Shown here: in pieces, positions 8,311-17,082 of the stretch
Layout of the letters: every line of letters starts with the position of its first letter
How positions within the stretch are numbered: the stretch's first letter is position 1
From: Marinifilaceae bacterium
GTDB lineage: Bacteria; Bacteroidota; Bacteroidia; Bacteroidales; Marinifilaceae
Reading direction: 5' to 3'
DNA: 63,747 nucleotides
NCBI GenBank assembly: GCA_025210485.1
Contig: JAOARN010000096.1
Coordinates: forward strand, 1 to 63,747
Made by a program: the position numbers and the translations under genes
The notes under the pieces: generated by a model
Databases searched by the model: none
What the model saw: the letters and a program-made list of their open reading frames with translations, nothing else
Told to the model about the DNA's origin: nothing

Positions 8311-9882
8311 ATGTTTACAAAAAATATAATAGATCAGCTTAAGGAAAATAATATTTCTGAAGAAAAGATTACAGAACAAATAAATAAATTTAAAAAAGGA
8401 TTCAATGCTCTAGAATTAGAGTCTTCTGCTAGAATAAATTCAGGTATTATCAAACTTACGAAATCGGAGTTAAAAGAATATACAGAAAAATCAGAAAGTA
8501 TAGAAAACAAGAGTATTTGTAAATTTGTGCCTGCTTCGGGTGCTGCAACTCGTATGTTTAAACCACTTTATGATTTTCTAAACGAGTATAAGAATACAGA
8601 ATCAGAATATTTGGATTTTCTTAAAGATAAGTCTGAGAATAGTCTTTTTAGATTTTTTAATAATATTGAAGATTTCGCCTTTTATGAAGACCTTCATATC
8701 AAAACCACAGATATAGGAGAAGACTTAGAGAAACTGATAAGCAAGAATAACTATAATAAAATACTAGAAATATTACTTTCGGATTATGGTTTGAACTATG
8801 GAAAACTTCCGAAAGGACTATTAAAATTTCACAAATATCACTACAGGTCTAGAACAGCATTTGAAGAACATATTGTTGAAGCATTTCAATATTGCACAAA
8901 CAAAGATAAAACAGCAAATTTGCATCTAACAGTCTCACCCGAACATCATGATTTATTTTTACAGAAATGGAAAGAAGTCAAAGATATAATGTCCGAAAAA
9001 TATAAATACGAATTAAATCTTGAATTCTCTTTTCAACAAGATTCAACGCAAACATTAGCTGTGGACCAAAATAACAAACCTATATTGGACGATAAAAAAA
9101 GGCTAATTCTACGTCCTGCTGGTCATGGGGCATTAATAAACAATTTAAACGAGCTAAAATACGCCTATGTCTATATTAAAAATATAGATAATGTATCTCC
9201 TGATAGCCTTAAACCTGATACTGTTGTATACAAGAAAGCTTTACTAGGAATATTACAAGAAAAACAAAACAAAGTTTTTGAATATCTTAACTTATTGGAA
9301 CAAGATAATACTAATGATAATTTATTATTTGAAATTGTAAAATTCATTGAAGAAAATCTTGGTACTAGATTAAATTTCGATTATAAAGAAATTCAAATTA
9401 AAAAATTAAAAACAGAATTATTCAATATATTAAACAGACCTATAAGAGTTTGCGGCGTTGTTAAAAACCAAGGTGAACCTGGTGGTGGACCATTTTGGGT
9501 TAAGAATGAATCAGGAAAATATACGAGCCTTCAAATAGTAGAGTCGGCACAGGTTGATACAGCAAATGAGGAACAGAATAATATTTTCAAAAATTCGACT
9601 CATTTTAACCCTGTGGATATTGTATGCGGCTTATATAACTACAAAGGAGAAAAATTTAAGCTTTATGATTTTGTTGATCATAACACTGGTTTTATAACAG
9701 AAAAATCTCATCAGGGTCAAAGCATTAAAGCTATGGAGTTGCCAGGTCTATGGAATGGCGCTATGGCTAATTGGAATACTATTTTTGTTGAAGTACCAAA
9801 TACTACTTTCAATCCTGTTAAAAATGTTTTTGACTTATTACGAATTGAACATAGTAACTATTGTTATTCCGCCCTAGAATAA
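8311..9882 (+). CDS. DUF4301 family protein
   Basis: A 523-aa cytoplasmic protein of the DUF4301 family, common in Bacteroidota and of unknown biochemical role. The family signature FVPASGAATRMFK is at residues 72-84. It resembles the nucleotide-binding loop of sugar-nucleotide transferases (LxxGxGTR), so an NTP-transferase-like fold is likely, but no substrate is known. Other conserved pieces are RPAGHGALINNLN (around 270), CGVVKNQGEPGGGPFWV (around 385) and SHQGQ...ELPGLWNGAMANWNT near the C-terminus. The length is normal for the family. It appears monocistronic and converges on mnmD across a shared hairpin. Confidence 0.85.
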   Translation: MFTKNIIDQLKENNISEEKITEQINKFKKGFNALELESSARINSGIIKLTKSELKEYTEKSESIENKSICKFVPASGAATRMFKPLYDFLNEYKNTESEYLDFLKDKSENSLFRFFNNIEDFAFYEDLHIKTTDIGEDLEKLISKNNYNKILEILLSDYGLNYGKLPKGLLKFHKYHYRSRTAFEEHIVEAFQYCTNKDKTANLHLTVSPEHHDLFLQKWKEVKDIMSEKYKYELNLEFSFQQDSTQTLAVDQNNKPILDDKKRLILRPAGHGALINNLNELKYAYVYIKNIDNVSPDSLKPDTVVYKKALLGILQEKQNKVFEYLNLLEQDNTNDNLLFEIVKFIEENLGTRLNFDYKEIQIKKLKTELFNILNRPIRVCGVVKNQGEPGGGPFWVKNESGKYTSLQIVESAQVDTANEEQNNIFKNSTHFNPVDIVCGLYNYKGEKFKLYDFVDHNTGFITEKSHQGQSIKAMELPGLWNGAMANWNTIFVEVPNTTFNPVKNVFDLLRIEHSNYCYSALE

Positions 9883-9895
9883 AATCAATAATGAT

Positions 9896-9942
9896 ATATT
9901 TACCATATATAGATTTACATCTCTTCTGTATATGGTAAATAT
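9896..9942. terminator. bidirectional terminator between DUF4301 gene and mnmD
   Basis: A perfect 14-bp stem (9896-9909 with 9929-9942) lies between two convergent genes. Confidence 0.7.
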
Positions 9943-9958
9943 TTAACTAAATAACTCA

Positions 9959-10618
9959 CTAGATTAGCTTTTTTGCTTGCAGAATATGCCTTTTCCCCTT
10001 TGGTCCTTTAAGTCTTTTCACCTCAAATCCAGCTGAACGCAAAGCCTGTTTAACAATCCCCTTACTCGAATAAGTCATTAAAACAGCTTCATTATTAAGA
10101 TTATCATATATTTTTTCAAATATTTCTTCTGTCCATAAATCAGGCTGTAAATCAGGATTAAAGCAATCAAAGTACACCAAATCATAATTTACCTCAAGTC
10201 TTATATCCTTAATATCAATATTATATTTAACAAAATCAAAACCACTATCTATATTATGCAAAACAGCCCATTCTGATTCATGCATAAATTTGAATTGATT
10301 TGTCAAATCTGGATTAATTTGATTTACATAATTCAAAGAATCAACTATTTCCAATTCGACAGGATATTTTTCAATCGTGTGATATTCTATTTTTCGATTC
10401 CCCTTATTGTTCAAACTTAGCAATGCATTTAAACCTGTACCAAAACCAAATTCTAGTATTTTAATATTATCTTTTTCTATAAAATCAAGCCCATTATTTA
10501 TATATATATGTCGAGATTCATCTATTGCTCCATATTTAGAATGATAAGTCTCATCTGCATCGATTAGCTCAATACTAGAGGAACCATCCTCGGTGATTAT
10601 TAATTTACGTTCAAACAT
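9959..10618 (-). CDS. mnmD: tRNA 5-(aminomethyl)-2-thiouridine methyltransferase MnmD
   Basis: A 219-aa SAM-dependent methyltransferase that makes 5-methylaminomethyl-2-thiouridine at tRNA wobble position 34, in the form without the MnmC oxidase domain. The SAM-binding loop ILEFGFGTGLNA is at residues 54-64. The segment SYDSKYGAxxES is represented by TYHSKYGAIDESRHIYINNG (25-43), and FDCFNPDLQPDLWTEEIF (around 148-165) and TYSSKGIVKQALRSAGF (around 180-196) are characteristic of MnmD. It is normal in length and monocistronic. Confidence 0.85.
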   Translation of the reverse strand: MFERKLIITEDGSSSIELIDADETYHSKYGAIDESRHIYINNGLDFIEKDNIKILEFGFGTGLNALLSLNNKGNRKIEYHTIEKYPVELEIVDSLNYVNQINPDLTNQFKFMHESEWAVLHNIDSGFDFVKYNIDIKDIRLEVNYDLVYFDCFNPDLQPDLWTEEIFEKIYDNLNNEAVLMTYSSKGIVKQALRSAGFEVKRLKGPKGKRHILQAKKLI

Positions 10619-10854
10619 TTGTCTTGATTATTAGCTAAATTTCAAAATACAAAAATAATATTTTAAATCTCATATATCTAATGGTTGCAATCAGTTTTCC
10701 TTAACCTAAATTCAAGTATCAACTGCAACGACTCAATTCAAGGATGTATAAAAAATCATAAGCCATATTAGAAAAGAAATATTTATGATAAAGTAAAAGT
10801 GGGTAAAAATATTATAGTTAGAAAATTTCAAGAATTATAATATTCCAAGTATAG

Positions 10855-10943
10855 TAGCTTGCCTGAAAGGCATATATAACATAAGCCAATGCAACGCATT
10901 GGTTTAGATATCAATATAAAAAAAGGCTGTAAGTCTGAAATGA
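10855..10943. repeat. REP-like compound repeat, copy 1
   Basis: An 89-bp unit repeated at 11023-11111, offset by 168 bp. It contains three mini-hairpins in order: gcct-gaa-aggc, gccaatgc-aac-gcattgg(t), and ggct-gta-agtc (degenerate here). The layout resembles REP/BIME sequences mobilised by IS200-type tyrosine transposases. A degenerate, inverted copy lies at 29704-29744. No REP transposase gene is in the window. Confidence 0.75.
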
Positions 10944-11022
10944 CAAATTATATTCAGAAGAAGTCAGGACAATATATCATTTTATGCGAATATGATTTTT
11001 AAAACTGAAAATAATAAATCAT

Positions 11023-11111
11023 TAGCTTGCCTGAAAGGCATATATAACATAAGCCAATGCAACGCATTGGCTTAGATATCAATATAAAAAAAGGCTGTAA
11101 GCCTGAAATGA
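11023..11111. repeat. REP-like compound repeat, copy 2
   Basis: The better-preserved copy. The hairpins gcct-gaa-aggc, gccaatgc-aac-gcattggc and ggct-gta-agcc are all perfect here, whereas copy 1 has substitutions in the second and third. The remaining DNA between mnmD and the lipoprotein gene at 11323 shows nothing else. Confidence 0.75.
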
Positions 11112-11322
11112 GTATTAATAAATATTTTTTTAATTTAAACCACTCTATAGCTATACAGAATTAAAATCAATATAAGATAATCACAAAACTATATCTTCTT
11201 TACTGTATTCATAAAACATAAAATAGCGAAAGACTATATAAATCTCTGGCCATTCCTCTAAAATATCACCAAGGTAGTTCTTAGCTATATATGTCTAATC
11301 TTCTATCATTTAAACCAAAGAC

Positions 11323-12630
11323 CTAAACTTGAATACTTATATTATCAATTAATGATTCAAAATTCCACCCATTCCCTCCTATCTTAATTTTTGTAATTTT
11401 AATAGCTTGAGGAAAGTAGTCCTTAATAATAAATTCTTCTTTTCTTAACCACTTATTTTTAGAACAGTAAGGAAACACAACACGTATATCATCATCCTCG
11501 TATTTGCTTTGCCCACCTCGGTAATTGTAGCAAAATCTCAATACTAACTCATTATTACTAGAGTCAAGCAAATACAAATATACATTTGCCGGATACTCCC
11601 CATTGCTCCAACCTGCTCCATTTCCTACATCAGAATAAACAGGATTTACATCAAATCTTAATTTTGTATTTTCCCTTAATGCAATATCTATTGTTTTTGA
11701 TAAATAAATTCCACCGCCATTACCACCAGCTCCAGTACGTCTAAATTTAACATAATTATCATCTACCACTATAGAGCCTGGAATATCATCAATGTTTTCG
11801 ACTGTCCAATTCGGATTATTTGAATAGTTCCCATCATTGAAATCTTCATCTAAACCAGTAGCTATATCATCTCTCCTAATTGCTAAAATATAATTTGATC
11901 CATGCCAAGAACCAAGACTTAAGATATTATTCCCAATATCATCATGAACAGCAAAAGAGTCAGGCACATCACCCTCATGCCTAGATGCAAAATATGCTCT
12001 CGAAGATGAATAAAATTGACGACCATTTCTTTTTACATAAATGGAATTATTATATTGGGTTCTCCCCAAATAATTATACAAACCTATAAGATTGCCACCA
12101 TCTTTATAGAATGATTCCAAATCGCTCCAGTCGGCAACCCGATAATCTGAACCAAAATTATTATCAATAATTTGATCCCAATCTGAATTATAAGAGTAAG
12201 TTCCATTTGTTATTTTAAATTCATTATATGTCGAAGCATCTGAATTAGATTGACCAGAACTAACATAAGTCTGTCGACCACTCCAGGTTCCTTTATCACC
12301 TTCAATATCCCATATTCCTGAACATTCACCTTCTGAAAATGAACCTATAAAGTTTGATTCCGAACTATCTCCGTCTATGCTAGCATCCACTATACCTGTC
12401 TTGCTCACATTTCCCTGTATAGAATATGTTCTTGAACTATTAGCAAATTTAAGATTTCCGTTTATCTCCCCATTATCAGAAATCACTGCACTCCAAGTTC
12501 CCTCTTCATCTCCATAAATAACACCTCCCCAGCCTCCTAAAAGCTCACTGCCAGATGATACTAGATCCTCATCATCGTTTGAACATCCAAGCACTAGAAT
12601 AGTCATCATAATTAAAATAAAATATTTCAT
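11323..12630 (-). CDS. surface lipoprotein of unknown function, C-terminal jelly-roll-like domain
   Basis: I chose the start at 12630 rather than the upstream ATG at 12672, because it gives a clean lipoprotein signal (MKYFILIMMTILVLGCSNDD, Cys16). The mature protein of about 420 aa starts with a small beta domain made of short repeats (about 30-115: GxWGG..., GxWSAVIS, GTWSGRQ) like those in other Bacteroidota lipoproteins. A middle domain follows with many Tyr/Ser/Asp (about 135-250). The C-terminal domain starts with EDFNDGNYSNNPNWTVEN, a motif I associate with secreted laminin-G/jelly-roll modules. The Asp/Glu-rich segment after the Cys suggests surface export (LES-type signal). No enzyme motif is visible. 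Confidence 0.6.
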   Translation of the reverse strand: MKYFILIMMTILVLGCSNDDEDLVSSGSELLGGWGGVIYGDEEGTWSAVISDNGEINGNLKFANSSRTYSIQGNVSKTGIVDASIDGDSSESNFIGSFSEGECSGIWDIEGDKGTWSGRQTYVSSGQSNSDASTYNEFKITNGTYSYNSDWDQIIDNNFGSDYRVADWSDLESFYKDGGNLIGLYNYLGRTQYNNSIYVKRNGRQFYSSSRAYFASRHEGDVPDSFAVHDDIGNNILSLGSWHGSNYILAIRRDDIATGLDEDFNDGNYSNNPNWTVENIDDIPGSIVVDDNYVKFRRTGAGGNGGGIYLSKTIDIALRENTKLRFDVNPVYSDVGNGAGWSNGEYPANVYLYLLDSSNNELVLRFCYNYRGGQSKYEDDDIRVVFPYCSKNKWLRKEEFIIKDYFPQAIKITKIKIGGNGWNFESLIDNISIQV

Positions 12631-12884
12631 AATATTACTTTTTTTTATTTGACTTAATTTTTCACCATGCAATTTATTCCTTAAGCACTTATATCTAAAT
12701 AATCCAAAGGAGTGTATTCTCTTTAAAAAATAATAATATCAAATATATAACAAGTTAAATTGACTGTCAATGAATTATTTAATTTTAAAATCGAAAATAA
12801 TCAAGCATAAGAAACAAACAATACGGAGAATATCTAATCATATTGATGTATAGAAGATAATTTTATATATAAACCAAAATTAAC

Positions 12885-12916
12885 AAAGGGCTGACTTTAA
12901 ATAAAGTCAGCCCTTT
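12885..12916. terminator. strong hairpin, terminator-like
   Basis: A 15-bp perfect stem (12885-12899 with 12902-12916) has a very short loop and a T-run on the plus side. It lies 160 bp past the end of the minus-strand gene at 13079. It may terminate that transcript or be the remains of a lost plus-strand gene. The rest of 12631-13078 is featureless AT-rich DNA. Confidence 0.5.
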
Positions 12917-13078
12917 TATGTTTAATATTTTATCTAATGTACTCTTATTCGTATTTCACTTAGCCTTTTATATGTATTTATATTCAACAACTATCTTAAA
13001 ACAACTAATGATTATCAAAACTAATCGAAATCAAGCAATATATAAAGTTAAAATCATTGAGAGACTATCTTATACTTT

Positions 13079-14008
13079 CTATTCAAAATGCAAATATTTT
13101 ACTTTCAAAATCTCTGCAGATCTGTTCCCAATTCTTGTAATTCCCAATTCATCTGAAGGTGATACAGAATTATATATCTTTACAAAACTCACATATTTAA
13201 GATTAACAGATTTACCATTTTCATCTACAGCATTCGAAAAATCAACAAAATCGGCTTTTTCAAAATCTCCTTCGTTCTCATAACCTTTATTATCTGCATA
13301 TCCCCAATCGTATCCAGGCCAAGCAACAATTCTACCATGAGCTGGATGATCTATCATACAAACATTATTTTTAAGTTTTGTTCCTTTGAAAGTCACTGAA
13401 TTTGGATAAGATAATGGATACATTGCCTGAGGATGCCATGTTTTAACAATATTAAAATCATATATTCCTGACTTGCCTTGATTATCTTCCCATTTTATTT
13501 TATGATCATCATCATCAAGCCTTGAGTATGTAATTTCGTAATTTTTTATAGTTTCGGCTTTGTGATATTCACTACCCTTGAGTTCGTACCATTTATCATT
13601 TGGCTTTCCATCCTGATTTTCGTCGAATGAAACCTGAATACTTGCAGGCTCAGAATTATTTTCGAAACTATTTCCAAAAATAGCTAAATCTTCACCTGTT
13701 TTATTTAACATTGCACCATTAAAATTGAATACAACATAACCGCCAAAAACTCCTAAAGATATATATTGTTCAGTTTCGCCCAATATGCTTTCACCTACTT
13801 GGATAAGACTTTTTTGTGGTTCTTCATTTTGGAATTGCCCTGGAGCTGGTTTAAATTCATTAATCTGAGCAACCCATTCACTTTTTGCCAATTCAACTTT
13901 CGCATCATTTTTTATCTTTGCATCGCCAACATCCTCATTGTCACATGATATATAAACAAGAGAAATAAAAAGCAATGCATATAATTGTATTGTTTTCATA
14001 ATCAACAA
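13079..14008 (-). CDS. Bacteroides-type cell surface lipoprotein
   Basis: A 309-aa (or 306 from Met4) lipoprotein: a signal peptide ending YISC with Cys22, then an Asp/Glu-rich start. The body carries motifs of a Bacteroidales 'cell surface protein' family: GGYVVFNF with DLAIFGNSFENNSEPASIQVSFDEN (around 110-150), GKPNDKWYELKGSEY and WPGYDWGYADN (around 235), ending in a beta-sandwich with FVKIYNSV...GELSTEI-like residues. In other Bacteroidota I recall such proteins near corrinoid-uptake genes. Here it follows a riboswitch-controlled lipoprotein gene on the same strand, with a terminator-like hairpin in the 77-bp gap, so partial readthrough under B12 control is possible. A role in capturing corrinoid at the surface is inference. 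Confidence 0.6.
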   Translation of the reverse strand: MLIMKTIQLYALLFISLVYISCDNEDVGDAKIKNDAKVELAKSEWVAQINEFKPAPGQFQNEEPQKSLIQVGESILGETEQYISLGVFGGYVVFNFNGAMLNKTGEDLAIFGNSFENNSEPASIQVSFDENQDGKPNDKWYELKGSEYHKAETIKNYEITYSRLDDDDHKIKWEDNQGKSGIYDFNIVKTWHPQAMYPLSYPNSVTFKGTKLKNNVCMIDHPAHGRIVAWPGYDWGYADNKGYENEGDFEKADFVDFSNAVDENGKSVNLKYVSFVKIYNSVSPSDELGITRIGNRSAEILKVKYLHFE

Positions 14009-14031
14009 AATTAAAAATTATATTATACTCA

Positions 14032-14062
14032 AAAAGTGCTAAGGTAAAAACTTAGCACTTTT
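14032..14062 (-). terminator. intercistronic terminator
   Basis: A 12-bp perfect stem (14032-14043 with 14051-14062), followed by T residues on the minus strand, lies between the two lipoprotein genes. Confidence 0.65.
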
Positions 14063-14085
14063 AAAAAATATCTTAGTCAGTAATA

Positions 14086-15609
14086 TTATTTAAATGAAGT
14101 TGGATTACCAGTTCCTCCTAATGTTTCAGATACTTGAACATTACCTTCATGATCAAATTTGGAAATCCAATTACCATCTTTCTTTATACAGTTTGCATAA
14201 ACATTTTTACCAACAAACTTAGATAATTTAGCATTTGCATCAGCTTCAGTTTGGATCTCAGGGAATTCAACTATTACATTTCCTAAACTTAATTGTGCTT
14301 TACCATCTTTCCAAACTCCTTCTTTTACTGTTCCTCTAATTACTTCGTCAAAAAAGTCTACTCCATATGCAAATTGACTTGTCCATTTAGACCCATTATA
14401 ACAATCAGCTCTTGTTCCTCCAAAACCTAATTGAGTGCTTGACATATAAATATCTTTCATTAACTTGAATACATAAGTTTTGCCAACATAACTATTATCA
14501 CGAATAGGAAATGAAAACATTCCATAATCGTTTGCTCTAAAATCTTTACTTGAATTACCAGCCATATCGACTAAATATATCTCCATTCCCCAGGCTCCCA
14601 TCATTCCAAATGGCATAGTGCCAGCAATTTTCGCCTTAACAATTTTCAAATCGCCTCTATTCCAAGCTTCAAAATCTGCTCTAGAAATAGTTTGATAAGT
14701 AACTAATGATAAATCTTCCCAAACAGCTGTTAGTGTAATATCAGAATTAACAGGTGAATCAAAATTATATTCACTACCATTTAAAGCCCAATACTTAAAT
14801 TTGAATCCATCTTTTTCAAGGCTTGTAGATGGCTTAGTAAGTTTTTCACCATCAGCTATTTTCAAATCCGAAACAGCAACAGAAGTACCAGTAGCAAAAG
14901 AAACTGTGAACTCTTTCACCCATTTTGCAACTAGGTTAATATCCTTTGTTACAGCCGAATCAAAATTATACTCAATATCATTTAAAGTCCAATACTTAAA
15001 TACATAAGCTGATTTAACTAATGCGGTTGTAGGTTTTGTGGCTGATTCACCCTCTATAACTTCTTGAGAATCAATACTAGTTGAAGTACCAGTGGTAAAG
15101 GTCACATTAAATTTATTGACAGCAACTTCCCATTTTGCAACTAAAACTATATCTTTATCAATGCTTTTGCCAAATTCATATTTCTCACCGTTCAAAGTCC
15201 AGTATTTAAATACAAAACCATCTTTCTTTAGCACTGTCGGAGGAGCCAATAGTTTTTCCCCTTGACTTATTTTCATTGATTCAATTTCCTGATCATTTCC
15301 TGTAGTAAACTTAACAGTATATGATGGAATTTCACTCCATTTTGCAACTAAGGTAATATCGGATTTCACTGGTGTAGACTTGAATTTAAACTCTTTATTA
15401 TCAAGAGTCCAATGCATAAAACTAAAGCCTTCTTTTTCTAATTTAATAGTTGGTTCGATAGCAAATCCACCATCTTCTACAGCTTGATCTTTAACTGATT
15501 GCTCTGAATTAGTTTGAAACTTAACTTTTCTGATAGCTACATCACTATCATCACATGATGAGAACATGATAGCAAATATTGCTATCATTCCAAATAATAA
15601 TTTTTTCAT
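14086..15609 (-). CDS. InlB-repeat lipoprotein under cobalamin riboswitch control
   Basis: A 507-aa surface lipoprotein (lipobox FSSC, Cys19). After the Cys come four tandem copies, about 65-70 residues each, of the InlB B-repeat (Listeria-Bacteroides repeat, Flg_new). They are recognisable by the recurring FKYWTLN(G/D)xEYxF and DIxLVAKW motifs at about residues 30-90, 95-160, 165-232 and 233-298. The C-terminal 200 residues form a separate domain with no motif I know (DFEAWNRGDLKIVKAKIAGT, GFGGTRADCYNGSKW). A cobalamin riboswitch sits directly upstream, so expression should be off when B12 is plentiful. The repeats suggest a stalk that displays the C-terminal domain; corrinoid binding by that domain is inference from the regulation. 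Confidence 0.75.
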   Translation of the reverse strand: MKKLLFGMIAIFAIMFSSCDDSDVAIRKVKFQTNSEQSVKDQAVEDGGFAIEPTIKLEKEGFSFMHWTLDNKEFKFKSTPVKSDITLVAKWSEIPSYTVKFTTGNDQEIESMKISQGEKLLAPPTVLKKDGFVFKYWTLNGEKYEFGKSIDKDIVLVAKWEVAVNKFNVTFTTGTSTSIDSQEVIEGESATKPTTALVKSAYVFKYWTLNDIEYNFDSAVTKDINLVAKWVKEFTVSFATGTSVAVSDLKIADGEKLTKPSTSLEKDGFKFKYWALNGSEYNFDSPVNSDITLTAVWEDLSLVTYQTISRADFEAWNRGDLKIVKAKIAGTMPFGMMGAWGMEIYLVDMAGNSSKDFRANDYGMFSFPIRDNSYVGKTYVFKLMKDIYMSSTQLGFGGTRADCYNGSKWTSQFAYGVDFFDEVIRGTVKEGVWKDGKAQLSLGNVIVEFPEIQTEADANAKLSKFVGKNVYANCIKKDGNWISKFDHEGNVQVSETLGGTGNPTSFK

Positions 15610-15715
15610 TTTACTTTGTAAATTTTAAAATAAACTCTCTGTGTGTGTTCGATTAAAATTTGTAAAGTGTGGGAGGTTTTGACAATATAGGAACTATATA
15701 GTTTCTGAATCGTGT

Positions 15716-15937
15716 CCTGTTTCCCGCAGGTTACAAAATCTACATTAGGCAGGTCTTCTGACTTATCCCAGTTTTTTGAAACCTTCCCATAAAGTAGAGC
15801 ACTTTAATAGTGGTATAAAATCAAAAACTATAATCGCAAAAAGCGAATGGGCTTCACAGCAGCGGGAACTGTTATCGATTTAAACGATATTCCCTTTTAA
15901 TTCCTCATTGAATTCACAATGATAAGAAACCAAATGC
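15716..15937 (-). promoter_or_regulatory. cobalamin (B12) riboswitch
   Basis: Read on the minus strand, this leader contains the landmarks of the AdoCbl-type aptamer in order: ggaattaaaagggaat, a short stem (ATATCGT/CGATAAC) and then the cagttcccgctgctgtgaag core (near 15855-15876), ccact, gggaagg, and the highly conserved agtcagaagacctgcct (15747-15763). Downstream a small hairpin cctg-cgggaaa-cagg (15716-15730) exposes gcgggaa, exactly complementary to ttcccgc of the core, as expected for the L5-L13 kissing loop that blocks translation when B12 is bound. The leader ends about 105 nt before the lipoprotein start at 15609. Confidence 0.88.
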
Positions 15938-15941
15938 GCCG

Positions 15942-15949
15942 CGAATATA
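15942..15949 (-). promoter_or_regulatory. -7 promoter box of the riboswitch transcript
   Basis: On the minus strand TATATTCG lies 20 nt after a TTG, close to the Bacteroidota TTG-N19-TAnnTTTG pattern, and just before the riboswitch 5' end. The remaining DNA up to 16260 shows nothing recognisable. Confidence 0.55.
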
Positions 15950-16269
15950 TATGTTATGTTTTATTTAAACAAGACAAAATTCAATATATTGGCATAAAAA
16001 ACAATAAAAGTCTGACAATCAATTTTAAAAAATAATTATAGGAACATATTCATTTTCAAAAAAGCAAAAAAGACAAAGACACAAATCAGCATCGCTTCAG
16101 AAAGCCTCATTCCCAATGCATATCAATGAATTAAACCCTAAGACATACTTATAAAAGTAGACTAGAGAAAAATGCACTACTTATATAATGGCTGAATTCA
16201 GAAAAGCAAAACCAATAAAAATATAGAGAATTACGATATGAAAAATTTGCAGTATTTTTATTAAGATTA

Positions 16270-16277
16270 TATCTTTG
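16270..16277 (+). promoter_or_regulatory. -7 promoter box of the sigma factor gene
   Basis: TATCTTTG with a TTG at 16247-16249 (20 nt apart) fits the Bacteroidota primary-sigma consensus. It gives a leader of about 120 nt. Confidence 0.6.
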
Positions 16278-16402
16278 TTTGTATGTGTTTAATTAATAAT
16301 AAATAAAACAACAACAATATCCAAACTACAAATTATTAATTAATAGGGTATTTTAATACCGCTTCAATTTTGATTTTTGTTTAAATCTAAAATTTACTAC
16401 TT

Positions 16403-17023
16403 ATGGAAACAAATGTTGTTGATCGTCACGAACTCTTAGTAAAAACTTGGGAAGAAAATCATGTCAGAATTGGGAAATTTGTCCTATCTCAAACAAGAGA
16501 TATCCATATTACGGAGGATATACTACAAGAGACTTTTGTAAAAGCTCATAAATCTGCACTTCAGCTCAGAAAACCAGAAAGAATGTTATCATGGATATAC
16601 CAAATAGCACGCAGATTAATTATTGACATAAAAAGAAAAAAAAGGCCTAGCTTTCATCCCAATGAAGAATTAAAACATCACAAAGCAGCTGAAGACATAG
16701 AAAATATCTATAAAAATTTCGGCCCTTGCCTTAAACCTTCGATTGAGGCATTACCTGATATATATAGTGAAGTGTTATTTAATTCTTATTTAAAAAAAGT
16801 AAAACAGCATGAATTTGCAAACAAATCAGACATTTCATACTCAGCAGTAAAATCAAGAGTTCAAAGAGCTAAAACTTTGCTTAGAGAAGAATTAAGTAAA
16901 TGTTATACTTTTGTAACAGGGAAAAATGGAAAAGGGGTTATAGATTTTAAAAAGAAACGGAAGTTTTGTGATAAGTGTTTATCCGCAATTCAAAAGTACA
17001 AACCATACCAAAACACAATTTAA
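16403..17023 (+). CDS. sigZ: ECF sigma factor, SigZ-like
   Basis: A 206-aa RNA polymerase sigma factor of the ECF type. Region 2 is seen at ITEDILQETFVKAHKSALQLRKPERMLSW-IYQIARRLIIDIKRKK (about 37-82). Region 4 follows with LPDIYSEVLFNSYLKKVKQHEFANKSDISYSAVKSRVQRAKTLLREELSKCY (about 118-170). It has the C-terminal extension typical of SigZ: a Cys near position 171 followed by F-x-x-x-x-x-G-x-VIDF and a final C-x-x-C (residues about 193-196), which could bind metal or respond to redox. No anti-sigma gene is adjacent; the downstream gene is convergent. Confidence 0.8.
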   Translation: METNVVDRHELLVKTWEENHVRIGKFVLSQTRDIHITEDILQETFVKAHKSALQLRKPERMLSWIYQIARRLIIDIKRKKRPSFHPNEELKHHKAAEDIENIYKNFGPCLKPSIEALPDIYSEVLFNSYLKKVKQHEFANKSDISYSAVKSRVQRAKTLLREELSKCYTFVTGKNGKGVIDFKKKRKFCDKCLSAIQKYKPYQNTI

Positions 17024-17037
17024 ATCTTCAAAAATAC

Positions 17038-17068
17038 AAAGGAGCATCTATCAAAAAGATGCTCCTTT
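17038..17068. terminator. bidirectional terminator between sigZ and citXG
   Basis: A perfect 12-bp stem (17038-17049 with 17057-17068) between convergent genes. Confidence 0.8.
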
Positions 17069-17082
17069 ACATTTTATAAAAA

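Noticed and set aside
12918..13283. 121-aa plus-strand open frame
   Set aside because: It mostly overlaps the antisense strand of the surface lipoprotein gene at 13079; the rest has no support.
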